Shown in pieces: positions 12,007-23,951 of a DNA stretch of 64,000 nt. The position numbers were made by a program, and so were the translations under genes. Positions within the stretch are counted from its first letter, which is position 1, and each line of letters begins with the position of its first letter. The stretch lies in contig WHUX01000014.1 in assembly GCA_015179025.1 (NCBI GenBank), positions 186,001 to 250,000 on the forward strand, read 5' to 3'. This DNA comes from Terfezia claveryi (Eukaryota > Ascomycota > Pezizomycetes > Pezizales > Pezizaceae). The notes beneath the pieces are model-generated. The model was not told the DNA's origin. It made no database searches and saw nothing but the letters and a program-made list of their open reading frames with translations.

Positions 12007-13813
12007 GATACTTTTTGGGGTTGTTTGTATGATAATGTTCGTGGTGCGAGATACCTGGAGTGTTATGCTGTGTTGGAGTATTGTTGTAGATGAAGTTACG
12101 AGTCTTCTTGATTCCTTTTCCTGTGGATAAATTCTATGGCTAGATCTTTTTTCCTTTTTTTTTTTGGTGCTTTGGCATGGATAGCTTTCTTTGTAATATG
12201 AATAACGGTTTTTCTTTCGATAAGGCATGTAGCAATATAAAAATTGAGGGTTTTTTTCGTCAAGATGAACATACATCCCCTTCGCATAGCACTTGGTGAC
12301 GTTTTGGATCCCCCTTGTCCTTTGCGGCTTCCCCATTATTTCGAAACACCTCCTGGGTGGCGCCTGCAATACAGTGACCAGGAAGCGAGACCTTAGAAAG
12401 TATTGAAATTCTGTATGTCTTGGAAATGGCAAGGTGTTAATAGTTGTATAATTATAGGCAAGTACGTCAAAGTCGTGTGTTCTACAGCAAAAGCAAAATT
12501 ACAACCAGGAGGGAAGCCAAAGCCATTAGAAGAAAGAGTTTGTCAACCTGTGGTCCCATTAAGCGAGAGCTATTCACGCAAAAGGAAGGAGGTACTGATG
12601 TTTCTTACACATCATCGTGGACCTAATCGTGGACCAAAGGATTCATATTGCGAATGACCACCAACACAAATCGAAGCTAGCAATTGGTTTAAGATACCAC
12701 AAGGAACTATTGCTAGCGGGTGGACAAATCGCATAGAGATTGTTGGATAAACAATTGGTAGTCGAAGACAACCTAATACTGTACGGTATGAGGGATTGGT
12801 TTATTTGAACAATTTGTTCAACACTGATAAGTAGGAAGTGTCATAGTCTGGTTGGCACAACGACCTCTGAATAGAACGACTCTCTGTGGGTCCTCGAAAA
12901 GTTCTATTATTCCATGTCAGCCTTGGCTACAAGGACTTGTATATATTTACAAACCAATTGTTCTTTACTATATCAATACCTTTCAAAGCGACCCTTGTTG
13001 ACGCCAAGCTTAACTAGAAAATTTGCGGTGGAGGAATGGGGATTCCATCAATAAATTGCTGTAACCCATAAAATTTGATTTCGGTAATCCTTTCCGTGTG
13101 GCCGTGGCATGTAAAAGCTAATTATAGACCGAGGAATATAATTCCCCCAAAGTTATGGCGTTTCCCCCAGGCACCAAATCCATGAGGACTTTGTATCATC
13201 AGCTCATAACAAGTATATAAAAATTATTCATTTACCTCTTCGTCCTACTTTACACTTCTGTGTGTAATATAAGAGCTTGGCAATGGTTGATTCTGAAATA
13301 ATTATCCCGAGCCCAAGGCCAGTCTCAAGGTAAGATCTAATTAGGGCTCTGAACTCCGCCCCCTACTTTAACCAATATCCGGTGGAACCTTGCCAGTAAT
13401 ACCATCCCACCAAACTCTGGATTGGGCCGCTCCAATTGTTTGCTGACTCTACTGCAGGGGCCACCTAACCACAACCTCAAGCTCATCCCGGTAAATATGT
13501 ATTCATGCACTTAAGCACAGCCTGTAATGGTACAAGGTAGGGCATCTTGCGTCTCCAACGCGTTCGTGTGACAGTGACGGCAGGGTGAATGGACCGGTGT
13601 GGAATGGTGTAACCCGCCAGAGAAGCAAGAACCCACCCAACAGAAAATTGGATTATGAATCAACCGTTCTCCACTCCTTCTCTCAGTTTACTTATTCTCA
13701 CTACCACCGCAATTCTCTTTTCAGGCTTCACCACGCCTAGCAAAAGCTCACACTCGCCCTTCCACACCCGCTACCTCTTCCCCACCAAGCAAAACCGAAA
13801 TAACCAGCCAAGA
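12007..13813. other. intergenic region, no supported gene
   Basis: It holds the 3' flank of the channel gene and the 5' flank of the secreted-protein gene. A copy of the 17-nt motif sits at 12844-12860. A TATA-like run (agtatataaaaatt) lies near 13212 but about 600 bp from the next start. No open frame shows family features. Confidence 0.55.
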
Positions 13814-14365
13814 ATGCAGCTCCTCCCCACATTCACCACCTTCCTTCTCATCCTCGCCTCCTCCGCAACCGCCTCCCCCACTCCCGTAGTATCCGCTAAG
13901 CGTGCCTGTACAACCATTTACCCAACCCTCCAAGTTCCCGTTGACTTTTCCGCTCCCAATCGGGTCTACGGTTCCTCCAGCGAGGTCACTGTTTGGAAAA
14001 ACTCCAGCGGAAATAGAAATATGCTCTTCAAATTCAATATCCCCGTCGGCTCGAGTAATTGCAAGCTGAAGTTCCACGCTATCGCAAATCCGCCAATATC
14101 CATCTCTGGCACAGTCACCATTAACGCATATACCCTCACAAGCACCTTCGTAAGCTCAACTAGCTGGAATAGCAAGCCGGCACGAGCAGAGTTGGCGGGG
14201 ACGGCGGATATCTCTGTTTCAAACACTGCGCCAACAGAGCAGACAGTGGTGACACAGGCGTGCACCTCTGGAACTATAAATTATGAGTTAGAGACGCCTA
14301 CCATGGGGAGCATTGGACTCACTTCGGATGCCAATAATGGGTTCTATATGACCTATGGATGTTAG
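13814..14365 (+). CDS. small secreted protein, But2 C-terminal-domain-like
   Basis: An intronless frame of 183 aa starts at an ATG followed directly by a signal peptide (MQLLPTFTTFLLILASSATA), with likely cleavage around the SPTP segment. The frame stays open 53 codons upstream from an earlier ATG at 13655, but that leader is not signal-like, so the internal ATG is preferred. The mature part is rich in Ser/Thr/Val, predicted beta-strand, with Cys near residues 34, 75, 148 and a final Cys. The layout (LKFNIPVGSSNCKLKFHA, ending GFYMTYGC) resembles fungal extracellular proteins carrying a But2 C-terminal domain. That assignment is from pattern memory and moderate. Function is unknown. Confidence 0.6.
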   Translation: MQLLPTFTTFLLILASSATASPTPVVSAKRACTTIYPTLQVPVDFSAPNRVYGSSSEVTVWKNSSGNRNMLFKFNIPVGSSNCKLKFHAIANPPISISGTVTINAYTLTSTFVSSTSWNSKPARAELAGTADISVSNTAPTEQTVVTQACTSGTINYELETPTMGSIGLTSDANNGFYMTYGC

Positions 14366-14766
14366 TGGGGAGTTGCTCTGTTATAAATGTATGAGTTCCC
14401 CATAAGTTATGAGTGTTGAGGAAGAAAGAGTGCTTGTTGTTTGCGTTAACAGGTTTGTTCTATGGCTAAACACGAGTTTTGTGTGGTTCTGTAGTAGGGT
14501 AGTTACTTCGCAAGTCTTCCTCCTGAGTGGCAGGCAATGAATGACTTCGAAGTTGATATAGCCCTATTGGTTGGTGTCAACACTATTGTAAATAACCATC
14601 TCGCTCCCAGCTGGATTTGTTACATTGATCCGCTCTAAGAAAGACCAAAAAAAAGGAATTTCCGCTTCTCCACAATCGTGCTCAAAAATCAGATGCCTTA
14701 AACTTGTTCATCAACCGCAGAAGCTCCTCACCTACGAACCACATTTCTCCCAACTAGATATAGGCA

Positions 14767-14823
14767 GACCTTGCTATACCGGGCACCCAAACCCCCGCCG
14801 TTTCTGTCCGGTAGAGCAAGGTC
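14767..14823. other. inverted repeat able to form a stem-loop
   Basis: Arms gaccttgctataccgg (14767-14782) and ccggtagagcaaggtc (14808-14823) pair at 15 of 16 positions around a 25-nt C-rich loop. No neighbouring gene end explains it as a terminator, and no known RNA family is recognised. Confidence 0.55.
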
Positions 14824-15589
14824 CCGCCCGAAAGGGTGCTAGAACCCAAACAGGGTGCATATATGTACCAAGTTACGTACAGACTGAGAAGCCCCGTTCG
14901 GATGGTCTCATCTGGTACCTATAGCTAGAGAGATTTGCAGAGTATGGGGACAGGGGTGAAAAGACTCATATAGCAAACTGTCGAAGCGACAATCCGTGCT
15001 TGTAATTGAGACCAGGTACGAGAGTAGGTGCTCCTTGTAGATGTCAAGAAAAGATCAACACAGTCTGGTTGGCACAACACCTCCACAGGGGGAACACGCC
15101 ATTTACTTAGTCTGAATTGAGCTTGAGGGAACACCAGCCAAAACCACATGACGTTTGTAGCTGCCGATCATCCGTTCCAAATTAGCCCCAATCTCAAATC
15201 TCCCTATTAGAAACGATTAACTATGTACCGATTAATACGTGCGTTGGGAGAGACCTTGTGGGGAGAGAGACTCTGAGAGATTGTCACATCTCTGCTGTAT
15301 ACTCATCACTGCGCATGAAATGAGAAGCATCTCGTGGTGAATCCAATTGGTAGTTTCATAAGAACAACCTAAAAAACACCAACCGTCAAACTGATGATTC
15401 GACATTCATCAGCCGTTTGAAATAGCGGAAAAGAGTGTCTGGAAAATTCACCAATTTGTTCTTCGCTCTCGCCGTGGTTTCTCTTTCCGAGACTTATGAC
15501 CTTCACCTCAACGTTTTGCTGGAGTATAGGTTGCTTCTGAGGGAATTGGTGCCGTGATTTCAATCGCTCAATATATTCTTACTTACGTA

Positions 15590-15990
15590 AGCTTTAGGCA
15601 TATTTAAAATATAACTTCATTAGTCTGTACGTCTTAGAAAAGAAAAATTTATTAATATTATAGTTTTATTGGATTTTTTTTTTTTTTTTTTTTTTATAGT
15701 TTATTTATGATTTGTAAATTAATATATTATATTTTTATTATAATCTATATAAATTACTATATTTTTTATTTTTATTACTATTTAATAGTAATTATTTAAT
15801 TATTTATATTTATATTTTTTAATAATTTTTATTATTAGTTTATAACATATAAGATATTTTATAAATAGAAGTTAAAACTTATATATTTATTTTTATTATT
15901 ATTTCTTATCTTTCTTTCTTTATTATTTATATTTTTATTTATATTGTATATTAGCTATTATATACATTTTTTTTCTATTTTTATCTAATA
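15590..15990. repeat. AT-rich island almost lacking G and C
   Basis: About 400 bp are nearly pure A/T, starting with a 20-odd T run near 15670 and continuing as TTTATTATT-type low-complexity sequence. Both flanks return sharply to ordinary composition. Possible sources are a nuclear copy of mitochondrial DNA or an extremely RIP-mutated repeat. Nothing codes in it. Confidence 0.7.
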
Positions 15991-17205
15991 TCAGTTGATA
16001 ATAGAGAATAGTAACATGCAGGAATAAGGGATTGGTGAAGAATATCTTGAAGACAAGCCATTAGCCCTAGAATATGGTATCTAAAGTAATTTATCCAGAA
16101 CGTTAACAACAATAGCCCCTCTTGATATACCCCCTCCTTACCATCGCCGAAAACGCGTTGTCTGGTGCCTTTGTACTGAACTGTAAGCATTACCTTTACG
16201 TCTTGACCTGACTGGTGCTTGCTCTATCAACGCCTCTATGGCCATCGTCTTCCCCCCCCGCTCGTACCTCTCTACCCATTCACTCACTTACCGCGACCGT
16301 TTTCCTACAGGCTTCCACTCTTTAATCCTGTTAGAACCGTCGAAGTCTCCTCCTCATTCCTTCTTTTCCTCATTTTCAACTCGTTTCCCAGAAACGAGTC
16401 TCCGCCTCACCTCTCCTCTTCCTTATTCCATCCTACCGTGAAGAAGTCCCGTCCTTCGGCGGACCGGCATTTTGCTCCTTCCGGAATACCAAACATTACG
16501 CGGACGAGGGTCTGATCGACACTAGCGGACTCAACAAACGAATTACCTAGCTGTGTGCTAAGGCTGCTAATTATTGGCGATTACTACATTCGCTAATTCC
16601 TTTACAGCAAACTTCTCACCATATTAGACCAGACTTAGTGTTGTGCGGTCCGAAGGACGCTAACGCCGGCCTTGACGCGTTCCGTAACAGCTACACCCAT
16701 CAGTCATCACCACCTAGTCTGGTTGGCAATCACTACCCACAATTCAACCTTATTCTTCCCCACTATCGTCCAACTCAAAACACACTACCCTAGCCCAACG
16801 TAACGCGTGAAGTTCACAGAGAGAGAGCCCAACTTATTCCAATATTCAGTTCAATACACTCCCTCAAATCTTCGCAACCACTTCTTCAACTCATTTTGGT
16901 TTACTAACCCTTGATTGGCCTCGTCCACATCAGCCAGACCATCATCTACAGCAACACAAATAGCTTTTTTTTTTTTTTTTCTTTCCCTCGCAATAAAGCA
17001 ACAATTGCCACAAAATTTGCTTCTGCACACAATTCGGAAGGATTACGAAATCTAACGAAATAAGTTCAAGAAAGCCTCTGAAGATTTGGAGTTTCAATAG
17101 GAGTTGCACTTGGTAAAGCAAGAATCTTAATATCTTGATCTCTTTTTGTTTCAAAGTTCTGCGAGAACAAAGATTGAGCTTCGAAGTACGAAAGGGATTT
17201 CAAAG

Positions 17206-19125
17206 ATGCCGCTCGGAGGTATCTTTAGTCGGTCGCGAGGAGAGAAAGGTCGTAGCCACAGCCGGAATCTATCCATGACTGAAATCGAGCCACCCACCAC
17301 CCCACGACCGAATAGAGCACGGGCCAAAACTCTTCTTTCAAGTCCTCATACGCCACTATCGAAGATATTCACCAGTTTTGGCGGTAGAGGAGGAGAATTA
17401 TGGAAGAAAAGCTTCACAAGGCCCGATGGCGTTGATCCCTTTACTCGGCCTACTACCTCATCCTCCGTATTTTCGTCATCATCGGACTCGTCTTTTGAGA
17501 GTATTCGTACCACCGCAACCGAGTGTACAATCCCCGACGTGCCCGGTGAAGACGATGATGACACAGACGACGAGAGTGAAAAAGAAAAGCCAAAACTCGG
17601 CCCCGCCTTCCCCGAGGAGCTTGTTTCTGGACCATCACAGACATCGATTCTCGCTGGCGTAGAGAGGAAAAGGAAGCATCAAGAAAGGAACAGCATTGGC
17701 GTACGAGATGATGAATGGACTGATGAAATGGATGGGCATCTGTGGAGGACTTACATGGATTATCAAAATGACCCAACTGTCACACCGTTTCACGTTCCCC
17801 CAGGTGGGGTCCCTCCACTTGGTGTTTGTCATCGTGTTGCTAGAGTCGCCAAAAGCACCTTTAAGGGTTTGAAAGCCGGCGTCCGTGCTCGTGGCCCCGT
17901 CAAGGGTGAACCTAGGCTACCAATTGGAAACAAGGCTGACCTTATGAGGAAAGCATCATTGTTAAAATGGCCGGCCTCTGAATCTGCTACGAGGAAACGC
18001 TTAAGGGTTCTTTGTAAACGTGGCTATGGGCCGTCCACAAACCCATATCATAACCACCGACAAGACCCCACCCAGTTTCCATCCGTGAATAGGCTGGGAG
18101 CTGACCACTCGTCTTCAGGACCTCCTCCACCAATTGCAGACAATGCAGATGTTGGTAATGCGGTTGGTAGCTCTGTCGGTAATGCTCTTCTCACATCAAC
18201 CCGGAGTATGGCGCTTTCTCTTGCCACTAGCACGTCTGTTTCCATGCGGCCTGGCAGTGCTATGGCTGCTATCTCTGGTGGTATGCCCTTGCCAAATTTA
18301 GCTGAAGTCGAAACTTCTCCCCAGTTCTATAACCACGATCCGCTGCCAGAATTTCGAGGCTTTACCGATGCGAACGGTAATGCTCCGCCGGTATCGGTCC
18401 TTCTTGCGAGTGTTGGGCTGGGGCATCCTGTCTTTCCAAGGAATACACCTACCAGTACCCAATCTTCACACACTCCCTTGTATGGCCGGAGGGCAAGAGC
18501 CAATACAACTGTTGAACTCCCAGTTGGCATGCCTTCCTTGCAATTGGGAACATCTGATCCATCCCATGGTTCATGGCCGCGACGCGGGGCCCGCCCTATG
18601 CAGGAATCGGAGATTGCTGAAGAGTTCATTGGCCCTTTACCGAGACCAACTCTTCCTCAGAGACAGCCAATTGAGGGCCTTTTTGACACCACAAACCTTC
18701 CTCCTCCTCCATCCGAGCCGAAAACTCCGCCACCAGGGTCCCGAACTCGGCAGAGGGGATACACCGTCAACATAGGCGCGTCAAACGGTATGAACGGAAA
18801 GAGAAGGGCACGCCCCTCTGAAGTCTCTACCGCTCTACTCCCTTGGAACCCGGAAGGTGCCTTGGATAGACCTAATCTCGCTTACCTTCTTGATGCACAA
18901 CCCCCGAGTACTGAACTTCGACGTCTGGGCTCACCCTTTGTGGAAGACAATAACAGTAAGGGAAAGTGGCGATCCACGTCCGACAGTGAGGGGTTTGGTC
19001 CCCCATTGCCCCAAAATGGTAGTGCCTTCCTCAGTGGCGTTGTTATTGGGCAAGACCTCCGAAGGGAGGCAAAAAAGTCCACGGATGAGTACAGCGGTCG
19101 ACCAATCAAGAGGGTAAGAGAATGA
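17206..19125 (+). CDS. conserved-looking protein of unknown function, 639 aa
   Basis: A single uninterrupted frame starts at an ATG (MPLGGIFSRSRGEKG) 20 codons inside the longest possible frame; codon quality begins here. The protein is basic and Ser/Pro-rich with disordered stretches. One compact segment around residues 175-275 stands out: WTDEMDGHLWRTYMDYQNDP, then TPFHVPPGGVPPLGVCHRVA, then RKRLRVLCKR. This looks like a conserved fungal module of helical, possibly DNA-binding character. The C-terminus is rich in RPxKRVRE-type basic residues that could serve nuclear import. No signal peptide or membrane span is seen. I do not recognise a named family, so no function is assigned. Confidence 0.75.
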   Translation: MPLGGIFSRSRGEKGRSHSRNLSMTEIEPPTTPRPNRARAKTLLSSPHTPLSKIFTSFGGRGGELWKKSFTRPDGVDPFTRPTTSSSVFSSSSDSSFESIRTTATECTIPDVPGEDDDDTDDESEKEKPKLGPAFPEELVSGPSQTSILAGVERKRKHQERNSIGVRDDEWTDEMDGHLWRTYMDYQNDPTVTPFHVPPGGVPPLGVCHRVARVAKSTFKGLKAGVRARGPVKGEPRLPIGNKADLMRKASLLKWPASESATRKRLRVLCKRGYGPSTNPYHNHRQDPTQFPSVNRLGADHSSSGPPPPIADNADVGNAVGSSVGNALLTSTRSMALSLATSTSVSMRPGSAMAAISGGMPLPNLAEVETSPQFYNHDPLPEFRGFTDANGNAPPVSVLLASVGLGHPVFPRNTPTSTQSSHTPLYGRRARANTTVELPVGMPSLQLGTSDPSHGSWPRRGARPMQESEIAEEFIGPLPRPTLPQRQPIEGLFDTTNLPPPPSEPKTPPPGSRTRQRGYTVNIGASNGMNGKRRARPSEVSTALLPWNPEGALDRPNLAYLLDAQPPSTELRRLGSPFVEDNNSKGKWRSTSDSEGFGPPLPQNGSAFLSGVVIGQDLRREAKKSTDEYSGRPIKRVRE

Positions 19126-22100
19126 ACTCAGACCTTGAGCTTTACGGGCGTCTCACGGCTGCTGGTTGGCTGGTCGTCCGTTTATCTCCTGGAATCTCAT
19201 CAAGGCCAGCTTTTTTTTTGGTGTTATTATGCAGTCCGCAGCCTACATTCTGCTTTCAGGTGTTCGGTCATACAGTCTGTAGGATAACTTGCTTTGTTTT
19301 ACATACCTCATTTGCACGGAGTTCCGCCCACTTGGTTGATCTCTTCTAATTCTTTCGTCAGCGGCTTTTTCCTTTGGGTACCGGTGCAAAGGCTGATCTG
19401 TATGAATAGCATGTCTATTTCTCTTTCAGTGTTCTTTCCATTGTACGGATGAGTTGTTTTGCTTCATATGGTGTGGGTCTCGGAGACGAAGGAGGTGTTT
19501 ACAAAGGACCAGATGATTGTTCATCCTTGGCAGATGATTCCCCGGGGGGCAAAAGCTTTCTGGTTTAGCGCCCCCTTCTTTTTTTGGCCTCCTGTCCATC
19601 TATTTGTAATTTTCTGGCGGTTGTTTCTGGAGGCTTCTACACTTGTTGATTATTCATGTTAACGCGGAACGAAATGACTCTGTACTTTGCTTTCGGGTAT
19701 TCTCCGATGGTGTTGTAGGATCATTCCAGCTATTTGTGAGCTAGTAATTGAGATGAAAGTTGATGTCGAGCATGACCTGAGAAGAAATAAAGCCTGTTGA
19801 AGGGATAATATGGAATGGATCGAAGAAGAGAAGTATAGAAAGCAACATGAAGTAGCGGCCAGGTCAGACTGTTTTTCGTCCAGTATCCTTGCGTTTTATC
19901 ATGAGGAATCCCTGGCTAGAGGAAATCTGATGCTATCATATCTATTCTCCGACTGCTGAAAAAGTCGTGAGGGGTATGCGGAGTTTCAAAAGTTATCTCT
20001 TTGAGTTGTAGTTGGTATCCAGGGTATCTCGTAATGATTGCTGGAGCGTTATCAAGCGAGTAGAATGGCCAGAGGAAGGACTGGGAATACAAGTGGTGGA
20101 GAAAAGATTTTTCTTTTCAAGTATCATGGCTTCCGGGGAGGGTCCTTTTTTTTTTCTCTTAATCCGCTGTTAATCTCTAGTCTACCAAGATTGCAGGACA
20201 CTGTCAGCTCAATTGGGGAATAAGTAGTGAGGCTAACATTGAGCTTCTTCCTCACTCGTTTGCAGTGCAAATTGCGGAATGTTAGTAGCCAGACGTCTCA
20301 CACCACCCATTAGTTCATAAAGTAACGGATTGCAACAGTCGGGTAAAACAAGCTTCTGGGAGGGGCGGAAGTCAGACGGGAGCCTACAGAATTTGAATGG
20401 AAGTTTGGCTTGTTTTGAGACCGAAAAAAGCGAGAGGATTCATTTAAGTATACTTTTATGGCACAAAAAGTAAGATATGCAACATACACCTGTCTTTTGC
20501 CTCACGAAGGATCGGGGGGGGAGGGGGGCCTTAAGCACCTATATGCAGGGGCGAGGGGTACTTTCACGCAAGCCAGCTGGGTTCTTTTGGTTTATATTTT
20601 CCTTATGGTGGCTTGATTAGATATACGCTTGAGGTCGAGCAACTTTGCAAGTAGCCTCGAGTCACCCTCGTGCAACCGCTTATATGTCAGCCCTGCTGCG
20701 AGCCTTTTCTCAGCTCACTGTAAGGCCTGGCATGAGACTATGTAAGGCCCAGTAATAACCGGGTTTGGTTCCGGAGTTTGATGGATGGCTGGTACACAAT
20801 GCAGGCTCATCCCATACCGATAGTGGTGGGGCCAACACTGGTTGCCCCGAAAATGATTCAGCCATGGTTGTTCCGCTTTACAAATTTCCCCCCGATCAGT
20901 CAACCTATTTTCAATCACAACTATAATCTGCTCCACAAACCCAAACTTGGGAACGTTATTGTAGCTGTGGAGGAGTTTGTGCAACCAAAGGTTAACTAAC
21001 CTATAATACCCATACTACCGGCGCCCATATCAAGGAGTAATATGGGTCTATAGTTTGAAATCTCAAGCATGGGATATGTCCTCAAGGGAAAGGGTGGACA
21101 AAAGAAATTGGGAATATTCCTTCGAGGGGTCATAAAACCAGACTAGGTTATACCCTCTTCACAAGTGAATAGAGGGCTTTCAGGGCGCGGTGGGGGATTG
21201 TGAATCCAAATATATAGGAATATATGGCGCGGTGAACAAGCTTAAAGTAATGGCACCACCCACCTGAGGTTTCGTTCTGATCCAGCAGATATTTGCCTAT
21301 ACTGGTCGAACAAGGGTCATCTTTATCTATATGAGTAAAACCTGTGTATACCATCCCACCTCATTTCATGGTCTTCCCTGACAATTATAATGCGCGTGTG
21401 GGGCAACTACGAAGAAAGTGTTGGGTAAACGCGACTCTCGCGTGTCGCTAGACTGCAAATAGGGATAATTAGCAGGGCTGGGACACGTATTGCGTGTTTA
21501 TATTTGCTTTTTCTTTAAAATAATGGTAGGACAAAAATTCGCCGAAATAGACATTGAAGGATCTTAGGGTGATATTGGCCACGTTAACGTTGTAATGTTA
21601 TGAGTGAGATATGTGGGGTTATGAGTCCCGTACCCTTTTCCTAATAAACTAGTACATACTCGTGTGCGCCTATGTCAGGGGAGGCCTCTCGGAATCCTGG
21701 AGTGGATTCACGGGCGCAGCAAGTTAATCTGCCGCCCCAGCGCGCTCTATATAGATACAAACTCTTCTGAAACAGAGGAAAGAACATCTATCTGGGAAGG
21801 TAACGAGAAATCCGTATATTAACAAAAAAAACAAAAAAACATCGAATTATCTATCCTTCTATACTCCGCATATGAGCCCCGTAACTAATTGGTTTTTATA
21901 CAAATGCCCTGGTTGGTAGCTTCGTCAACTCATTCTACATAAATAATTATAGCAAGTAGTACATAATTGGTGTGATCTGTTACCCTGAACTCACAAAGTA
22001 ATGGACACAACAGTCTAATGTGGCGCCTTGGTGATTGGGACTGGTGGGGGGTCTTGTCTAGTTGGTGAAGTCTTGAACGGTGGGAACTTATTTAGCTGTT

Positions 22101-23951
22101 CTCATCATGTCTTCTTTCGTCACGCAAGTCACCATCAGCAACTTGTCTGTAACAAGACTTTCCTGTTTTTCATTTCTTTATCCTCTCACTGCTTAGGTTT
22201 AACATGTCATCTGTTGATCTATGCGGATGACAAAAGCCCACCTAGTACGGAGATTTGGGTGTTTGTTCCCGAACCACGAGTAGTGACTAGAAAAGCAATT
22301 AGAACCCAAATAGAACTCAATTAACAAGGGCTTGGCTATTGTATGCTATAGTTTATCGTATGAAGGTCCGTCATATGGATCGTGTGCCCATATAAATCAT
22401 TGGGGACGATAATGTGTGCATGTAACGTTGTGTTGGTTTTCTTCAATGAATGTAACGCGGCTGTGACTATGAGCACTTCCAAGCTGAGCTATGGGACTGT
22501 GGTAGCGAGAAAGTGTTTCCAAGAGGAACGTATTGTATTGAGCTCGGTTAAAGATACAAGACGTTGCGTGAGGAGAGAGAGAACATGAGAGTGGGATTTA
22601 GGGATCCTTTTTATAGGAACCCCCGAGGTCTGATCTTACTGTAGATTAACCTCTCTAGTGGTGCCATTATTCCATAATCAGTCATGGAATAACTCTAAGT
22701 GAAATTGCGAAAACAGCAGGTTAGCCATGGTTGCGGTAGTCTTCTATAGTTTGGTAGCAGCAGGCAGAGGAAAAATGTAAATATAGTTAGTCACCTGAAC
22801 AGGATGGCTACTTTGCTGCAGTTTTTTGTAGTTGTGTTAATCTTGAAGTATGGGTGGCGCAGATATGTGTGCTAGACTCAGTTTGCCTCGTGATACTGAT
22901 TTCATTGTAGCGGTCACTCTACTTGAGTCAATACAAACCCACCACCAATTCCAAACCTCCTTGCATGAGAAACTCCGGGGTATATTCCTTAACTCCAATT
23001 TCCGATATCTGCTACCGCATTACCCAGAATCACTGCTGCAAATTAAAGGTGAATGCTAACTGACTCATACATGACTAACCCGCGTTGGCCAATCGCGTCC
23101 CAGCAGTCTCGCTTTAGGTAGCAGCATTTTGTTTTCGTTGCACGAGGCTGGATGGAACTGCTCTGGTAACTAACTAGAGTGAATCATACATTGAATTGTG
23201 TCACAGTTCCCACAGCTCATGCCAAAGCCGGTGCTTGGGGGGAAGGATTGAACAATTAATGTTCACAATATCTGAGCCAAATTAATAAAAAAAAAGTTCA
23301 AGCAACCTCACAACACCCCCGGCCCTCACCCAACACCACCGGCCCAATGTAACAAAAGAAAGAGTATTCAATTGTAGTCTATGCTTATAGACTGTGACGT
23401 GCTGCAGTGAATGATAACAATACATTGATAATATAAATCACTCCACTAATCACCAAGACACAATGTAACAGCAAAACCGCTACAATTGTGTAATTGATCG
23501 CACAGCAGATATGGAAAAAAAAAGATAAATGAAAAGCACAAGGAAAGATAGCAGGATTTAACAATAAAAACGGCAGGGTGATATAAACGATATGAGTCTC
23601 TTTTCACTCACCCGAAATTGAAAGCCAACATAGAAAGAAAAAGCAAGAACTTAACGTACCCCACACCAGGTCAACCCAAGTAGAATAAAAATGTCCAGAA
23701 GTGAAGCAAGAATCCCGGTAAATGCCAGTAAACATAACAAACAAAACAGTATTAAAACAGTACCATATCAAAGTTAAAACACAAGAATTCAAGCTAAACG
23801 AGTGTCATCTGTGATGATAATGTTTCCGGGCTGAAGTCAGAGTCCCTTGCCCAAGCAACAATCGGAGCACCACAGGGGGTATATTCAAGATAACATACTC
23901 TTTCGCCATAACGCCCTCTTACATCGCACCTCACCTATGCGTCTGTATCCT
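19126..23951. other. 4.8-kb region without a supported gene
   Basis: Open frames are all under 100 codons and lack family features on both strands. The first part is the 3' flank of the gene ending at 19125. A 13-nt core of the second dispersed motif (gttaccctgaact) lies at 21979-21991. A small hairpin (ttattccat/atggaataa) is at about 22667-22692. No transposon termini or coding remnants were recognised; old, fully decayed repeats cannot be excluded. Confidence 0.55.

Larger units (their letters stand above)
14366..17205. other. intergenic region with AT-rich island and hairpin
   Basis: No coding gene is supported across about 2.8 kb. It contains a near-perfect hairpin (14767-14823), two copies of the dispersed 17-nt motif (15062-15077; 16715-16728, shortened), a strongly AT-rich island (15590-15990), and pyrimidine-rich leader-like sequence before the next gene. 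Confidence 0.6.

Noticed and set aside
12844..12860. tagtctggttgg as a tRNA(Glu) D-arm or SINE A box
   Set aside because: The word resembles tagtctagttgg, but no B box or acceptor stem follows at any copy and flanks are unrelated.
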